The notes beneath the pieces were generated by a model. That model saw only the letters and a program-made list of their open reading frames with translations, searched no databases and was not told the origin of the DNA. DNA of 64,000 nt from an uncultured Opitutia bacterium. GTDB taxonomy: Bacteria > Verrucomicrobiota > Verrucomicrobiia > Opitutales > UBA953. Position 1 is the first letter of the stretch. Each line of letters starts with the position of its first letter. The stretch lies in contig CAIWNE010000070.1 in the NCBI GenBank assembly GCA_903913915.1, positions 23,864 to 87,863 on the forward strand, read 5' to 3'. The position numbers and the translations under genes are program-made. Positions 16,116-23,402 of the stretch are shown here, in pieces.

Positions 16116-17540
16116 TCAGAGCGCCGGGACGGAGCGGAGCTGGATGGAATCGATGACGGTCGGACCGAGGATCACGTTGGTCACGATCACGAACACCTGG
16201 CCGGGCACGCAGTAGCCTTCGTCGCGCAGGCGGATGAGCGCGAGCGTGATGTTGTCTTCGGCCTTGGGCGCGAACTTCGTCTGGAAGGATTCGACGCCCC
16301 AGAGGAGGCTCATCTTCCGGTGGACGTGTTCTTCTTCCATGAACGCGTAGATCGGGCAGCCGACCGCGCGGAGGGAGGAAAGGGTGCGGGGCACGTCGCC
16401 GTTGCGGGTGAAGGCGATGATGCCCGTGTTGCCGAGGTCCTGGGCGAGGCCGGCCGCGGCGCGCAGCAGCTTAACCTTCGGGGTCTCGTTGGGCTGTTCC
16501 GGGGAAAGCACGCGCGGGAGCTCGTTCTCGGTCGTCTTCGCGATGCGGGTCATCACGTCGACGCAGCGGATCGGGTGCTTGCCCGTGGTGGTCTCGCCGG
16601 AGAGCATGACCGAGTCGGCCATCTCGAGCACCGCGTTCGAGACGTCCGTGACTTCGGCGCGGGTCGGGACGGGCGCCTGGATCATCGACTCAAGCATGTG
16701 CGTGGCGACGATCACCGGCTTGCGGCAGGCGATGGCCATGGCGACCGCGCGGCGCTGGATGAGCGGCAGGGTCTCGTAGGGGATCTCGATGCCGAGGTCG
16801 CCGCGGGCGACCATCAGGGCGTCGGTGGCTTCGAGGATGGAGCCGAGGTGCTCGATGGCGGACTGGTCCTCGATCTTCGAGATGATATGCGCCTTCGACT
16901 CGTGCTGCGCGAGCAGGGTGCGCAGGGCGTAGACGTCGGCCGCTTCGCGGACGAACGAGAGGGCGTAGAAGTCGACGCCGACCTCGCAGCCGACGGCCAC
17001 GTCGGCGCGGTCCTTGTCGGTGAGCGCGGGGAGGTCCACCTTGACGCCCGGGAGGTTGATGTGGCGGCGGCTGCCGAGCGGACCGGGCTGCTCGACCTTG
17101 CAGCGAAGGCGGTCCTTCTTCTGTTCCAGGACGCGGAGCTGGATGAGGCCGTTGTCGACGAGGACCACGCCGCCCACGGGCACGGCGCTGATCATCTTCG
17201 GGTAATTCGTGGGGATGACGAGGATGTCGCCATCGGCCGGGGTGGCGTCGGAGCCCGCGACGTCGACGACCTGTCCGACGCTCAGCTGGGTGGCCTCCGT
17301 GCGGGCGCCGGTGCGGATCTCGGGGCCCTTGATGTCCATCATCACGCCGAGTTCCTTCTTCATGCGGCGGCTGACCAGCCGGACGCGTTCGACCGTCTTG
17401 CGCACCCAGGCGTGGTCGGCGTGGGCCATGTTGAGGCGGACCACGTTGGCGCCGGCGTTGATGATCGCTTCCAGCTGGGCTTCCGACTCCGTGGCCGGCC
17501 CGATGGTGAAAGTGATGCGTGTGTGACGGAAGGATTTCAC
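16116..17540 (-). CDS. pyk: Pyruvate kinase
   Basis: Converts phosphoenolpyruvate and ADP to pyruvate and ATP, the last step of glycolysis. The 474-residue protein has the N-terminal TIM-barrel motif RLNMAHADHAW, MMDIKGPEIRTG, the metal/PEP-binding stretch ISKIEDQSAIEHL, MVARGDLGIEIPYE and the helix with ATHMLESMIQAPVPTRAEVT. DSVMLSGETTTGKHP and the C-terminal alpha/beta domain (about residues 350-474) complete it. All catalytic regions are intact and the length is usual. The start is GTG at 17540; the upstream ATG in ATGCTGTGA is immediately stopped. Two tandem copies of a 10-bp motif sit just upstream. It is transcribed alone, diverging from no neighbour. Confidence 0.96.
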   Translation of the reverse strand: MKSFRHTRITFTIGPATESEAQLEAIINAGANVVRLNMAHADHAWVRKTVERVRLVSRRMKKELGVMMDIKGPEIRTGARTEATQLSVGQVVDVAGSDATPADGDILVIPTNYPKMISAVPVGGVVLVDNGLIQLRVLEQKKDRLRCKVEQPGPLGSRRHINLPGVKVDLPALTDKDRADVAVGCEVGVDFYALSFVREAADVYALRTLLAQHESKAHIISKIEDQSAIEHLGSILEATDALMVARGDLGIEIPYETLPLIQRRAVAMAIACRKPVIVATHMLESMIQAPVPTRAEVTDVSNAVLEMADSVMLSGETTTGKHPIRCVDVMTRIAKTTENELPRVLSPEQPNETPKVKLLRAAAGLAQDLGNTGIIAFTRNGDVPRTLSSLRAVGCPIYAFMEEEHVHRKMSLLWGVESFQTKFAPKAEDNITLALIRLRDEGYCVPGQVFVIVTNVILGPTVIDSIQLRSVPAL

Positions 17541-17543
17541 AGC

Positions 17544-17563
17544 ATTTATGACAACTTATGACA
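17544..17563 (-). promoter_or_regulatory. Tandem 10-bp direct repeat upstream of pyk
   Basis: ATTTATGACA and ACTTATGACA lie in tandem immediately upstream of the pyk GTG (read on the minus strand as TGTCATAAGT and TGTCATAAAT). The spacing of one helical turn could suit an operator or overlap the -10 region. The role is inferred only. Confidence 0.3.
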
Positions 17564-17615
17564 GGTGGAGATGCAAGGGACAGAACACCCTAGCAATCGG
17601 CACAAACTGGTGAAT

Positions 17616-18203
17616 TTACGGCACTCGTTCCGCTTCGAGGTCCCGTTTGTCCTTCATGCGTTCCTCAAAGAACGTCGTTTGCTCGAACGGCCACGTCGTG
17701 TCGGCCCGCAGGTTCCAGGCGGCGTGTTCGGCCAGATGCGCGCGCGTCCACTCGAAGTAGTCAGCGTCGTCGGTGCGGAAGTGCAGGCGCGCGCCGGCGG
17801 CGGCGCGACGGGCGAGGAGGTCGAGGCTCGCCGGTTGGATGAAGCGGTTCTTGTGATGCTTCTTCTTCGGCCACGGATCCGGATAGAGGATGAAGATCTT
17901 GCGGAGCACGACGTCGGTCGGGAGCGCTTCGAGGAACTCCGTCGCTTCGGCCTTGAGGAAGATGACGTTGTTGAGCTTGCCCAGCGTCTGCTTGCGGACC
18001 GAGCGTTCGACGCGGTGCGTGATCAGGTCGATGCCCACGCAGAACTCGTCGGGGTGCGCGGCGGCGTAGGCGGCGAGCCAGTGGCCGTGGCCGCAGCCGA
18101 GCTCGAAGGTGATGTCCGTGCGGCCGGCCAAGGCGGCGGCCAGCGTCTCGCCCAGGCGGGCCACGTTGGCGGCGCGACGGGCGTCGGCCCATTCCTTGCC
18201 CAT
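17616..18203 (-). CDS. trmB: tRNA (guanine-N7-)-methyltransferase
   Basis: Methylates guanine 46 in the tRNA variable loop using S-adenosylmethionine. The 195-residue protein has the SAM-binding motif TFELGCGHGHW, the acidic motif VGIDL, and the TrmB hallmark FILYPDPWPKKKHHKNRF. The C-terminal FRTDDADYFEW is also typical. ATG at 18203 (MGKEWADARR) is chosen because the open frame beyond it is low-complexity sequence belonging to an intergenic B element. The protein is slightly shorter than many homologues at the N-terminus, so a non-ATG start a few codons earlier is possible. It lies 75 bp upstream of pyk on the same strand and may share a transcript with it. Confidence 0.94.
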   Translation of the reverse strand: MGKEWADARRAANVARLGETLAAALAGRTDITFELGCGHGHWLAAYAAAHPDEFCVGIDLITHRVERSVRKQTLGKLNNVIFLKAEATEFLEALPTDVVLRKIFILYPDPWPKKKHHKNRFIQPASLDLLARRAAAGARLHFRTDDADYFEWTRAHLAEHAAWNLRADTTWPFEQTTFFEERMKDKRDLEAERVP

Positions 18204-18266
18204 GACTTTGGTGTGTTCCGGCACGAAGGGGTTAAGAGGCAAAGGAGGGTGGGAGGCAAGCGGGCG

Positions 18267-18294
18267 GATGACAGATGACAGATGACAGATGACT
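18267..18294. repeat. Tandem heptamer repeat
   Basis: Four tandem copies of GATGACA (the last is GATGACT). They start the 608-bp gene-free stretch 18204-18811, which otherwise holds two B elements and one A palindrome. Confidence 0.9.
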
Positions 18295-18307
18295 GATGGC
18301 GGAATGG

Positions 18308-18470
18308 AGGACTGAGTTGAGGGCTGAATGGTGGATGCAGACTTCGGGATGCAGGGCGCGATTTCGGGTCTCGGGTCTCGGCCATCGGGTACCGGGTTCA
18401 GGTCTTCGGGTTCGGGTGTCGGGCAATGCATTTCCCGACTGCCAACCGCTCAACGCTTCCACCTGTCATG
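18308..18470 (+). repeat. Long dispersed element, B type
   Basis: Starts with the alternative head GGACTGAGTTGAGGGCTGAA seen also at 25127, then TTTCGGGTCTCGGGTCTCGG, a copy-specific interior of CGGGTTCAGG-type words, and GGGCAATGCATTTCCCGAC. It runs directly into an A palindrome. Confidence 0.65.
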
Positions 18471-18526
18471 GGTAGGGCTGGCCATCCTTGGCCGGCCGCG
18501 GCCGAGCAGGGATGCTCGGCCCTACC
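18471..18526. repeat. REP-like palindrome, A type
   Basis: GGTAGGGCTGGCCATCC to GATGCTCGGCCCTACC. Both members of the first arm pair have changed together (GGCC in place of GACC/GGTC), which keeps the hairpin pairing. Confidence 0.85.
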
Positions 18527-18539
18527 TCGATGCGAGGTG

Positions 18540-18742
18540 CTCAAAGGGAGACCGGGAACCGGAAGGGATGCTGCGGCGGATCCATTTTCGGGTCCCAGGT
18601 CTCGGCCCTCAGGTCTCAGGTGCGGGTTATCAGGTACAGGTGCGGGTTATCAGGTACAGGTGCGGGTGCGGGGCAAAGTTTAGGTCCCGAACCTGAGCAC
18701 CTGAGCCTGGCTGCTGAGACCTGAGACCTGGGACCTGAAAGT
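18540..18742 (+). repeat. Long palindromic B element with internal 20-bp tandem repeat
   Basis: The head is CTCAAAGGGAGACCGGGAAC. Positions 18586-18603 and 18723-18740 pair at 17 of 18 bases (TTTCGGGTCCCAGGTCTC against GAGACCTGGGACCTGAAA), so the element can fold into a long hairpin. Inside, the 20-bp unit at 18621-18640 is repeated exactly at 18641-18660. Confidence 0.7.
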
Positions 18743-18811
18743 GCTGGCTTTGGCGTGCTGCGAATAACTCCGGCTTCCCTCGCTGGGGTGGTTGGAGTCT
18801 CTTGGGGGCCT

Positions 18812-19249
18812 ATGGCCAAGGTAGACATCGAAATCGTCCAGAAGATCCTCAAGCAGAGCGGGGTCGACGTCCGCGTCGCCGCCGAAATCCTGAACCAGAT
18901 CCGCGACGCCGCGGCCGAGGAGGCTGTCGAGCGCGAGAAGCCGGCCAAGAAGCAGATGCTCGTCCTGGTCAGCGAACCCGAGGAAGGCCTGCCCAAGGAT
19001 CTCACCGGCTGGGTCGTGCAGCTCCTCGAGGATGACGACCCGTCGGAAGTCGCCGCCAAGATGGTCGACGTCGCCAAGGCCTTCAACGAATCGCCGAAAG
19101 GGCAGCGCATGCCGGTCGAGTCGTTCGGCGACGCCGTGCAGAGCATCCCCGGCAAACTTTACAAGGAGAGCGACCTGTGGATCAAGACGCGCGAACCCGT
19201 GCGCGTCATTCCGGTGAAGAATTCGATCGGCCGCCGTCGTCGCGACTGA
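18812..19249 (+). CDS. Conserved-looking hypothetical protein
   Basis: A 145-residue soluble protein that I do not recognise. The N-terminal 40 residues (MAKVDIEIVQKILKQSG onward) look like two amphipathic helices. A basic linker (EREKPAKKQ) and a short alpha/beta domain with MLVLVSEPEEGLPKDLTGWV and the acidic EDDDPSEVAAKM follow. There is no signal peptide or membrane segment. The tail IGRRRRD is basic. ATG at 18812 is preferred over an earlier frame extension (MLRITPASLAG) that lies in B-element-derived sequence. Codon use matches neighbouring genes. A short hairpin with flanking A/T runs follows the stop. The context (trmB, then the desaturase) gives no functional lead. Confidence 0.75.
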   Translation: MAKVDIEIVQKILKQSGVDVRVAAEILNQIRDAAAEEAVEREKPAKKQMLVLVSEPEEGLPKDLTGWVVQLLEDDDPSEVAAKMVDVAKAFNESPKGQRMPVESFGDAVQSIPGKLYKESDLWIKTREPVRVIPVKNSIGRRRRD

Positions 19250-19288
19250 GCGGCGAAGTTCCCGCGCGTTTTTGAAATAAGGTTCGCG

Positions 19289-19314
19289 AAAAAGCGAATT
19301 TAGCATCGCTTTTT
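19289..19314. terminator. Probable intrinsic terminator
   Basis: A perfect 9-bp stem, AAAAAGCGA with TCGCTTTTT, around an 8-base loop, 40 bp after the stop of the gene ending at 19249. The stem provides its own U-run on the plus strand. Confidence 0.55.
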
Positions 19315-19380
19315 AACCCTTCCCGGGCGGTTGATTGCTCTCGCCTCAGCGGGCGTCGGGGATAAGTTCGAACCCCTACT

Positions 19381-20568
19381 ATGAAGTTCAAAAACTTCCC
19401 GATCTACCGCATCGAATGGGTGACCTCCGCTTTCCTCATCGGAACGGCGCTCCTTTCGCTGACGGTGGTGCCTTGGTTCCTCTGGACCCAGTTCCATCTC
19501 GCCGACGACGCCGCCAACAAGGTCCACGGCTGGGGCTTCATCTGGGCCATGTTCGTGTTCTATTACTACGCGACCGGCTTCGGCATCACCCTGGGCTACC
19601 ACCGCCTGTTTTCCCATATCTCCTTCAAGGCCAAGTGGCCGGTGAAGGTCTTCGTGCTCCTGTTCGGCGCCGCTTCCTTCGAGAACTCGGCCCTGGATTG
19701 GTCCGCCGACCATCGCATCCACCACAAGCACGTGGACGAGGACGAGGATCCGTACGACATCTCCAAGGGCTTCTTCTACGCCCACATCGGCTGGCTCCTC
19801 TTCCGCCTCAAGCCGAAGCCGCCCGTCACCAACGTCAAGGACCTCGAGGCCGACCCCCTCGTCATGCTTCAGCATAAGTACGTCCAGTGGATCGGAGCCT
19901 TCGTGGGCTTCGTCTGTCCGGCCCTCCTCGGTTACGGCTATGCCAAGCTCATGGGTTACGCCAACCCGGGCATGACCGCCCTGGCCGCCTTCCTCATCGC
20001 CGGCCTGCTCCGCACCGTCGTCGTCCAGCAGGGCACCTTCTGCATCAACTCGCTCTGCCACATGATCGGTCGCCAGCCTTACTCCACGGACCACAGCGCC
20101 CGTGACAGCGGCCTGGTCGCGCTCCTCACGTTCGGCGAGGGCTACCACAACTACCACCACGAGTTCCAGCACGACTACCGCAACGGCGTGAAGGGCTGGC
20201 AGTTCGATCCCACCAAGTGGATCATCTGGACGCTCTCCAAGGTCGGCCTCACCGAAGACCTGCGCCGCGTGCCGGATTCCCGCATCATGGCCGCCGAGCT
20301 CAAGGAGAAGAGCCGCACCCTCGGCCGCGACATCGATTCCCTCGCCGCCCGCCTCGACGCCCGCACCCGCGAGCTCAAGGCCAAGACGATCGCCGCCGCC
20401 CACGAGCTCGCCAAGGAGCTCGCGCTGCGCGCCGAAGCCCTCAAGGAAGCCGCGGCTACCAAGGCCGAAGTGGCCCAGGAGACGATGGTCGAACTGCGCG
20501 GCCTGCTCAACCAGGCGGCCTCGCATCTCGAGACGCTGCGTCGCGCCGACGCCGGTTCCGCCGCCTAA
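19381..20568 (+). CDS. Acyl-CoA/acyl-lipid desaturase with long C-terminal helical tail
   Basis: A membrane di-iron fatty-acid desaturase of the delta-9 (stearoyl-CoA desaturase) type, which introduces double bonds into acyl chains at the inner membrane. The 395-residue protein has hydrophobic segments at about residues 15-35, 52-72, 88-100, 170-190 and 198-215. The three histidine boxes are H74-RLFSH79, H111-RIHH115 and H256-NYHH260. The catalytic part ends near residue 295. About 100 further residues are charged and Ala/Lys/Glu-rich (ELKEKSRTLGRDIDSLAARL onward) and predict a long helix or coiled coil, which is not usual for the family. The ATG follows a short C-rich run (CGAACCCCTACT). It is convergent with the phosphatase gene, 12 bp away. 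Confidence 0.92.
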   Translation: MKFKNFPIYRIEWVTSAFLIGTALLSLTVVPWFLWTQFHLADDAANKVHGWGFIWAMFVFYYYATGFGITLGYHRLFSHISFKAKWPVKVFVLLFGAASFENSALDWSADHRIHHKHVDEDEDPYDISKGFFYAHIGWLLFRLKPKPPVTNVKDLEADPLVMLQHKYVQWIGAFVGFVCPALLGYGYAKLMGYANPGMTALAAFLIAGLLRTVVVQQGTFCINSLCHMIGRQPYSTDHSARDSGLVALLTFGEGYHNYHHEFQHDYRNGVKGWQFDPTKWIIWTLSKVGLTEDLRRVPDSRIMAAELKEKSRTLGRDIDSLAARLDARTRELKAKTIAAAHELAKELALRAEALKEAAATKAEVAQETMVELRGLLNQAASHLETLRRADAGSAA

Positions 20569-20580
20569 GCGGACCGCCGT

Positions 20581-21042
20581 TCAGGACCGCAGTCCCTGCA
20601 CCAGTTCGAGGACCTTCGCCTCGATCTGAGGCAGGGCTTCGTCCGGGTGCGCGCAGTCGATGTCGTGCACCGTCCAGTACTCGATGCGGTCGGCCCATTC
20701 CGGGTGAGCCTGGAGCATCATGGCGTGGTGCTCGTCCTTCTTGAGGGCGATGGTCCGATGGGCCCTTTCCAGGTCTTCGCGGCGGAGCTGGGTAGGGGCC
20801 GGGCCCGTGAGGTCGAGCGGGACCCCGAGCTCACGGAGGCGCTTTTCGGTATCCCGGGAAATCAGGGTCGGCTCATCGGCCACGAGGGACGTCAGCAGCC
20901 CGCGGGAGAAGGCCCGGGCCGGGTGCCCCATCCGGGCGGCGTGCCAGTTGAAGAGGGCCTCGGCATGGCGGCTTCGGTAGAAGTTCCCCGTGCAGACGAA
21001 GAGGGTGAGGGGGCCAGAATCTGCGCTTGTGCGGTGGGGCAT
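20581..21042 (-). CDS. Low-molecular-weight protein-tyrosine-phosphatase-like protein
   Basis: A 153-residue cytoplasmic protein with the phosphatase P-loop VCTGNFYRSR (Cys17-x5-Arg23) close to the N-terminus, as in LMW-PTPs and the related arsenate reductases. The middle region (ALKKDEHHAMMLQAHPEWAD) matches the family pattern in which a KDEH/TxxH stretch precedes a hydrophobic strand. The usual acid loop is probably VHDIDCAHPDEA. The substrate is unknown; phosphotyrosine proteins or small phosphoesters are possible. It is divergent from the lipoprotein gene at 21078 (35 bp between the starts), so the two probably share a promoter region. Confidence 0.82.
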   Translation of the reverse strand: MPHRTSADSGPLTLFVCTGNFYRSRHAEALFNWHAARMGHPARAFSRGLLTSLVADEPTLISRDTEKRLRELGVPLDLTGPAPTQLRREDLERAHRTIALKKDEHHAMMLQAHPEWADRIEYWTVHDIDCAHPDEALPQIEAKVLELVQGLRS

Positions 21043-21077
21043 GCCGGGTAGAGTCCCCGCAACCTAACCTCACTGCC

Positions 21078-21326
21078 ATGGTACGCAATCTGTTCGTTCT
21101 CTCTCTCCTTTCCTTCGCTGTCGTCGGTTGCATGGGCCCCAAGAAGGGTCCGTCCCCGGTCACCGACGGCGCCGGCGACGGCAACCTCGTCCCGGCCACG
21201 CTGGCGCCGGTCGCCGCTGCTCCGGCCCTGACCCCTGATCCGGCTCCGGCCCCCGCCGCTCCGGCCAAGAAGGCCGGCACCAAGGCCAAGGGCAAGCTCC
21301 CCCTCAACAGCACCAGCAGCAAGTAA
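21078..21326 (+). CDS. Small proline/alanine-rich lipoprotein
   Basis: An 82-residue predicted lipoprotein. The N-terminus MVRNLFVLSLLSFAVVGC has a hydrophobic core and a lipobox ending VVGC, so Cys18 is the likely lipidation site. The mature part is low complexity (PAPAPAAPAKKAGTKAKGK) with a basic C-terminus, suggesting an extended tether rather than an enzyme. No family is recognised. The stop codon lies inside a small hairpin shared with the convergent mutarotase gene, 10 bp away. Confidence 0.75.
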   Translation: MVRNLFVLSLLSFAVVGCMGPKKGPSPVTDGAGDGNLVPATLAPVAAAPALTPDPAPAPAAPAKKAGTKAKGKLPLNSTSSK

Positions 21327-21340
21327 GCCGCGAGGCTTAC
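21323..21340. terminator. Hairpin spanning two convergent stop codons
   Basis: GTAAGCC, loop GCGA, GGCTTAC. The 7-bp stem contains the TAA of the lipoprotein gene (plus) and the TAA of the mutarotase gene (minus). There is no U-run, so a terminator role is uncertain; it may act as a bidirectional stop or 3'-end protector. Confidence 0.4.
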
Positions 21341-22266
21341 ATCAACGACACCTCGGTGACGAAGGTGTCGACCTGACCGGGCTCCGCGAAACGGAGCCCG
21401 TTCTTATGTTCTGGGCTGTTGGGCGGGCCCATCCAGGGTTCGACGCAGTAATACGGCGCTTCCGGGTCCGGCGTCCAGGTGACGACGCTCGCCCAGCTGC
21501 CGGGGATGGCCTCTTCGCCGACCTTGATCGTGATGTCTTCTTCGCCGGACTTCGGTCCGAAGCTGAGCGTCGCTGATTTCAGGTTGGTGAAGATGCAGTC
21601 GGAGAGGTGCGGGCTGTCGAAGCCGATGGCCTCCGCGCCCTTGAGCTCGGCGAACGGGACCAGCTTGCCGTCGGCGGCGTGGCGCCACTGTTTCTTCGAG
21701 GGGATCTTCACGACGTAGTCGCGGCGGCTCAGGCCCTTGTGCCAAGGCAGCGTGAAATAGAAGTGATGCCCCGCGCACCAGGGCAGCGGCTGGGCGTCGC
21801 GGTTCTCGAACTCGAAGGTGATGCGCAGGAACAGCTCGAGGAAGTCGAAGCGGATGCGGAAGTCGTACGCGAACGGGTAGCAGCCGCGCCCGCGCTCGTC
21901 CTGGATGAGGCGCACCACCGCGTGCTTGGGGCCGCTCTCGACGATCTCGAAGGCCGAATCGCGGGCGAAGCCGTGCTGCGGCATCGGGCGCTTCACGCCG
22001 TCCGCGGCCTTCCAGGCGAACTTCTCGCCGTCGGCGTAGTTGCGGCCCATGAACGGGAAGAGGATCGGGTTGCCGCCGCGGACGGGGCCGATCTTGTCGA
22101 GGTCCATGGGGGCGCCTTCGGGCCAGAAGAGGATCTCGCGGTGGCCCGAGGGGACGTCGAGCTTCCAGCGGAGGAGGCGCGCGCCGCGCGTCAGGCACGT
22201 CTCGTAGGTCGAGGCGCCGACCTTCCATCGTTCCATGGGCACGCCGTTCTCTTCGTAGCTCTGCAT
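21337..22266 (-). CDS. Aldose 1-epimerase family protein (mutarotase-like)
   Basis: A 309-residue cytoplasmic beta-sandwich protein of the aldose epimerase/hexose-6-phosphate mutarotase superfamily, which interconverts sugar anomers. Visible motifs are NPILFPFMGRNY, the conserved HGFARDSAFEI (His near residue 100), WCAGHHFYFTLPW with the second conserved histidine, and late acidic YYCVEPWMGPPNS. ATG at 22266 (MQSYEENGVP) is preferred to the in-frame TTG four codons earlier. It is the last gene of a minus-strand run starting at 25078 and lies 43 bp after the CFA-like gene. It is distinct from the true galM at 50403-51548. Substrate unknown. Confidence 0.85.
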   Translation of the reverse strand: MQSYEENGVPMERWKVGASTYETCLTRGARLLRWKLDVPSGHREILFWPEGAPMDLDKIGPVRGGNPILFPFMGRNYADGEKFAWKAADGVKRPMPQHGFARDSAFEIVESGPKHAVVRLIQDERGRGCYPFAYDFRIRFDFLELFLRITFEFENRDAQPLPWCAGHHFYFTLPWHKGLSRRDYVVKIPSKKQWRHAADGKLVPFAELKGAEAIGFDSPHLSDCIFTNLKSATLSFGPKSGEEDITIKVGEEAIPGSWASVVTWTPDPEAPYYCVEPWMGPPNSPEHKNGLRFAEPGQVDTFVTEVSLM

Positions 22267-22309
22267 GGGCGAGAGCAAACGCGGCGTCGGCCCGGTGGCA
22301 AACGCGGAC

Positions 22310-23350
22310 TTAGCCCGCGCGCTTGGCGAAGCGGTAATGGCAGACCATCCACTCCGAGCCGCCCCGGAAGTTCCAGAGCTCGGCGCAGGCCATGAAGAAC
22401 ACGCGCCAGTTGGCCAGCCACGCCTTCGCCCGCTTCTCGCCGTAGGTCTGCGCGAAGATCCGGAGGACCTCCTCGCGGTGGCGGTCGGTGTTCTGCAGCC
22501 AATGCTCCGAGGTCTGGCCGTAATGGCGGCCTTCGACCTCCCACTGCGCCTCGAGCTTCAGGTCGTCCTGGAAGCGGCTGGCGAGGCAGTTGGAGGGCAT
22601 GATGCCGCCGGTGAAGAAGTGGCGCGACATCCAGTCGGTCGAGTCCTTGGCCGCGAAGTGGTAGGCGATGTCCTTGTGCGTGAAGACGTGGAAGAACAGC
22701 TTGCCGCCGGGCTTGAGCCAGCCGGCGATGCGGCGCATGAGCTCGGCCCAGTTCTTCATGTGCTCGAACATCTCGACCGACACCACGCGGTCGAAGCGGG
22801 ACGCCTCGGCGGCGAAGACGTTCATGTCGCAGGTGAGGATGCGCACGTTCCTGAAGCCGCGCCTGGCGCATTCGCCTTCGATGTGGGCGCGCTGCGAGGC
22901 GGAGTTCGAGACGCCGGTGATGCGGGCGTTCGGGTATTTCTCGGCCATCCAGAGGGTGAGCGAGCCCCAGCCGCAGCCGAGCTCGAGGATCTCCATGCCG
23001 TCCTTGAGCTCGGCGCGGGCGCAGGTGCGGGCCAGCATGACCTCCTCGGCCTCGCCGAGGGTCTCGCCGCCGAGCTCGTAGAAGCAGGAGGAGTATTTCA
23101 GGCGCGGTCCGAGGCAGAGCTTATAGAACGCGGCCGGCACTTCGTAGTGCTGTTCGTTCGCCGCCTGGGTCTCGATCGCCACGGGGAGCTTGCGGAGCTC
23201 GGCGGCGAAGGCGTCGACCTTCGCGAAGCGTTCGGCCGCGGATTCCGGACGCTCGTCGGCGAGGCGCTGCTTCAGCAGGCGGCGGATTCCCCAGCGGATC
23301 ACGGAGTCCGGGAGGATGTCCTTCTCGATGAGCGTGTCGATCAGCGGCAT
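22310..23350 (-). CDS. Cyclopropane-fatty-acyl-phospholipid synthase family methyltransferase
   Basis: A 346-residue SAM-dependent methyltransferase that would modify unsaturated acyl chains of membrane phospholipids. The SAM motif is MEILELGCGWGSLTLWMAEK (about residues 119-138). VSVEMFEHMKNW and the family tail (residues about 250-346, HREEVLRIFAQTYGEKRAKA) are typical of the CFA/tuberculostearic-acid group. It is shorter than E. coli Cfa at the N-terminus but keeps QHYEVPAAFYKL. The neighbours (DUF1295, DUF2062 and a DUF1475-like protein) resemble lipid-modification clusters where CFA enzymes sit beside DUF1295 proteins. The upstream desaturase at 19381 could supply its unsaturated substrates; this link is inferred. 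Confidence 0.92.
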   Translation of the reverse strand: MPLIDTLIEKDILPDSVIRWGIRRLLKQRLADERPESAAERFAKVDAFAAELRKLPVAIETQAANEQHYEVPAAFYKLCLGPRLKYSSCFYELGGETLGEAEEVMLARTCARAELKDGMEILELGCGWGSLTLWMAEKYPNARITGVSNSASQRAHIEGECARRGFRNVRILTCDMNVFAAEASRFDRVVSVEMFEHMKNWAELMRRIAGWLKPGGKLFFHVFTHKDIAYHFAAKDSTDWMSRHFFTGGIMPSNCLASRFQDDLKLEAQWEVEGRHYGQTSEHWLQNTDRHREEVLRIFAQTYGEKRAKAWLANWRVFFMACAELWNFRGGSEWMVCHYRFAKRAG

Positions 23351-23402
23351 GGCGACACCTTGTGCGGCGTCCGCCCCGCTGGCAATCCGCCGCGGCGGAA
23401 AA

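Noticed and set aside
18204..18431. N-terminal extension of TrmB
   Set aside because: It translates the low-complexity B element and tandem heptamer; homology motifs start only after MGKEWADARR.
14400..18742. CRISPR array, because of many repeats at fairly short distances
   Set aside because: The repeats are palindromic units of several different kinds without constant repeat/spacer lengths, and no cas gene is present.
21380..21405. GC-rich inverted repeat GGGCTCC/GGAGCCC that looks like a terminator
   Set aside because: It lies inside the mutarotase coding region with no U-run beyond what the codons dictate.
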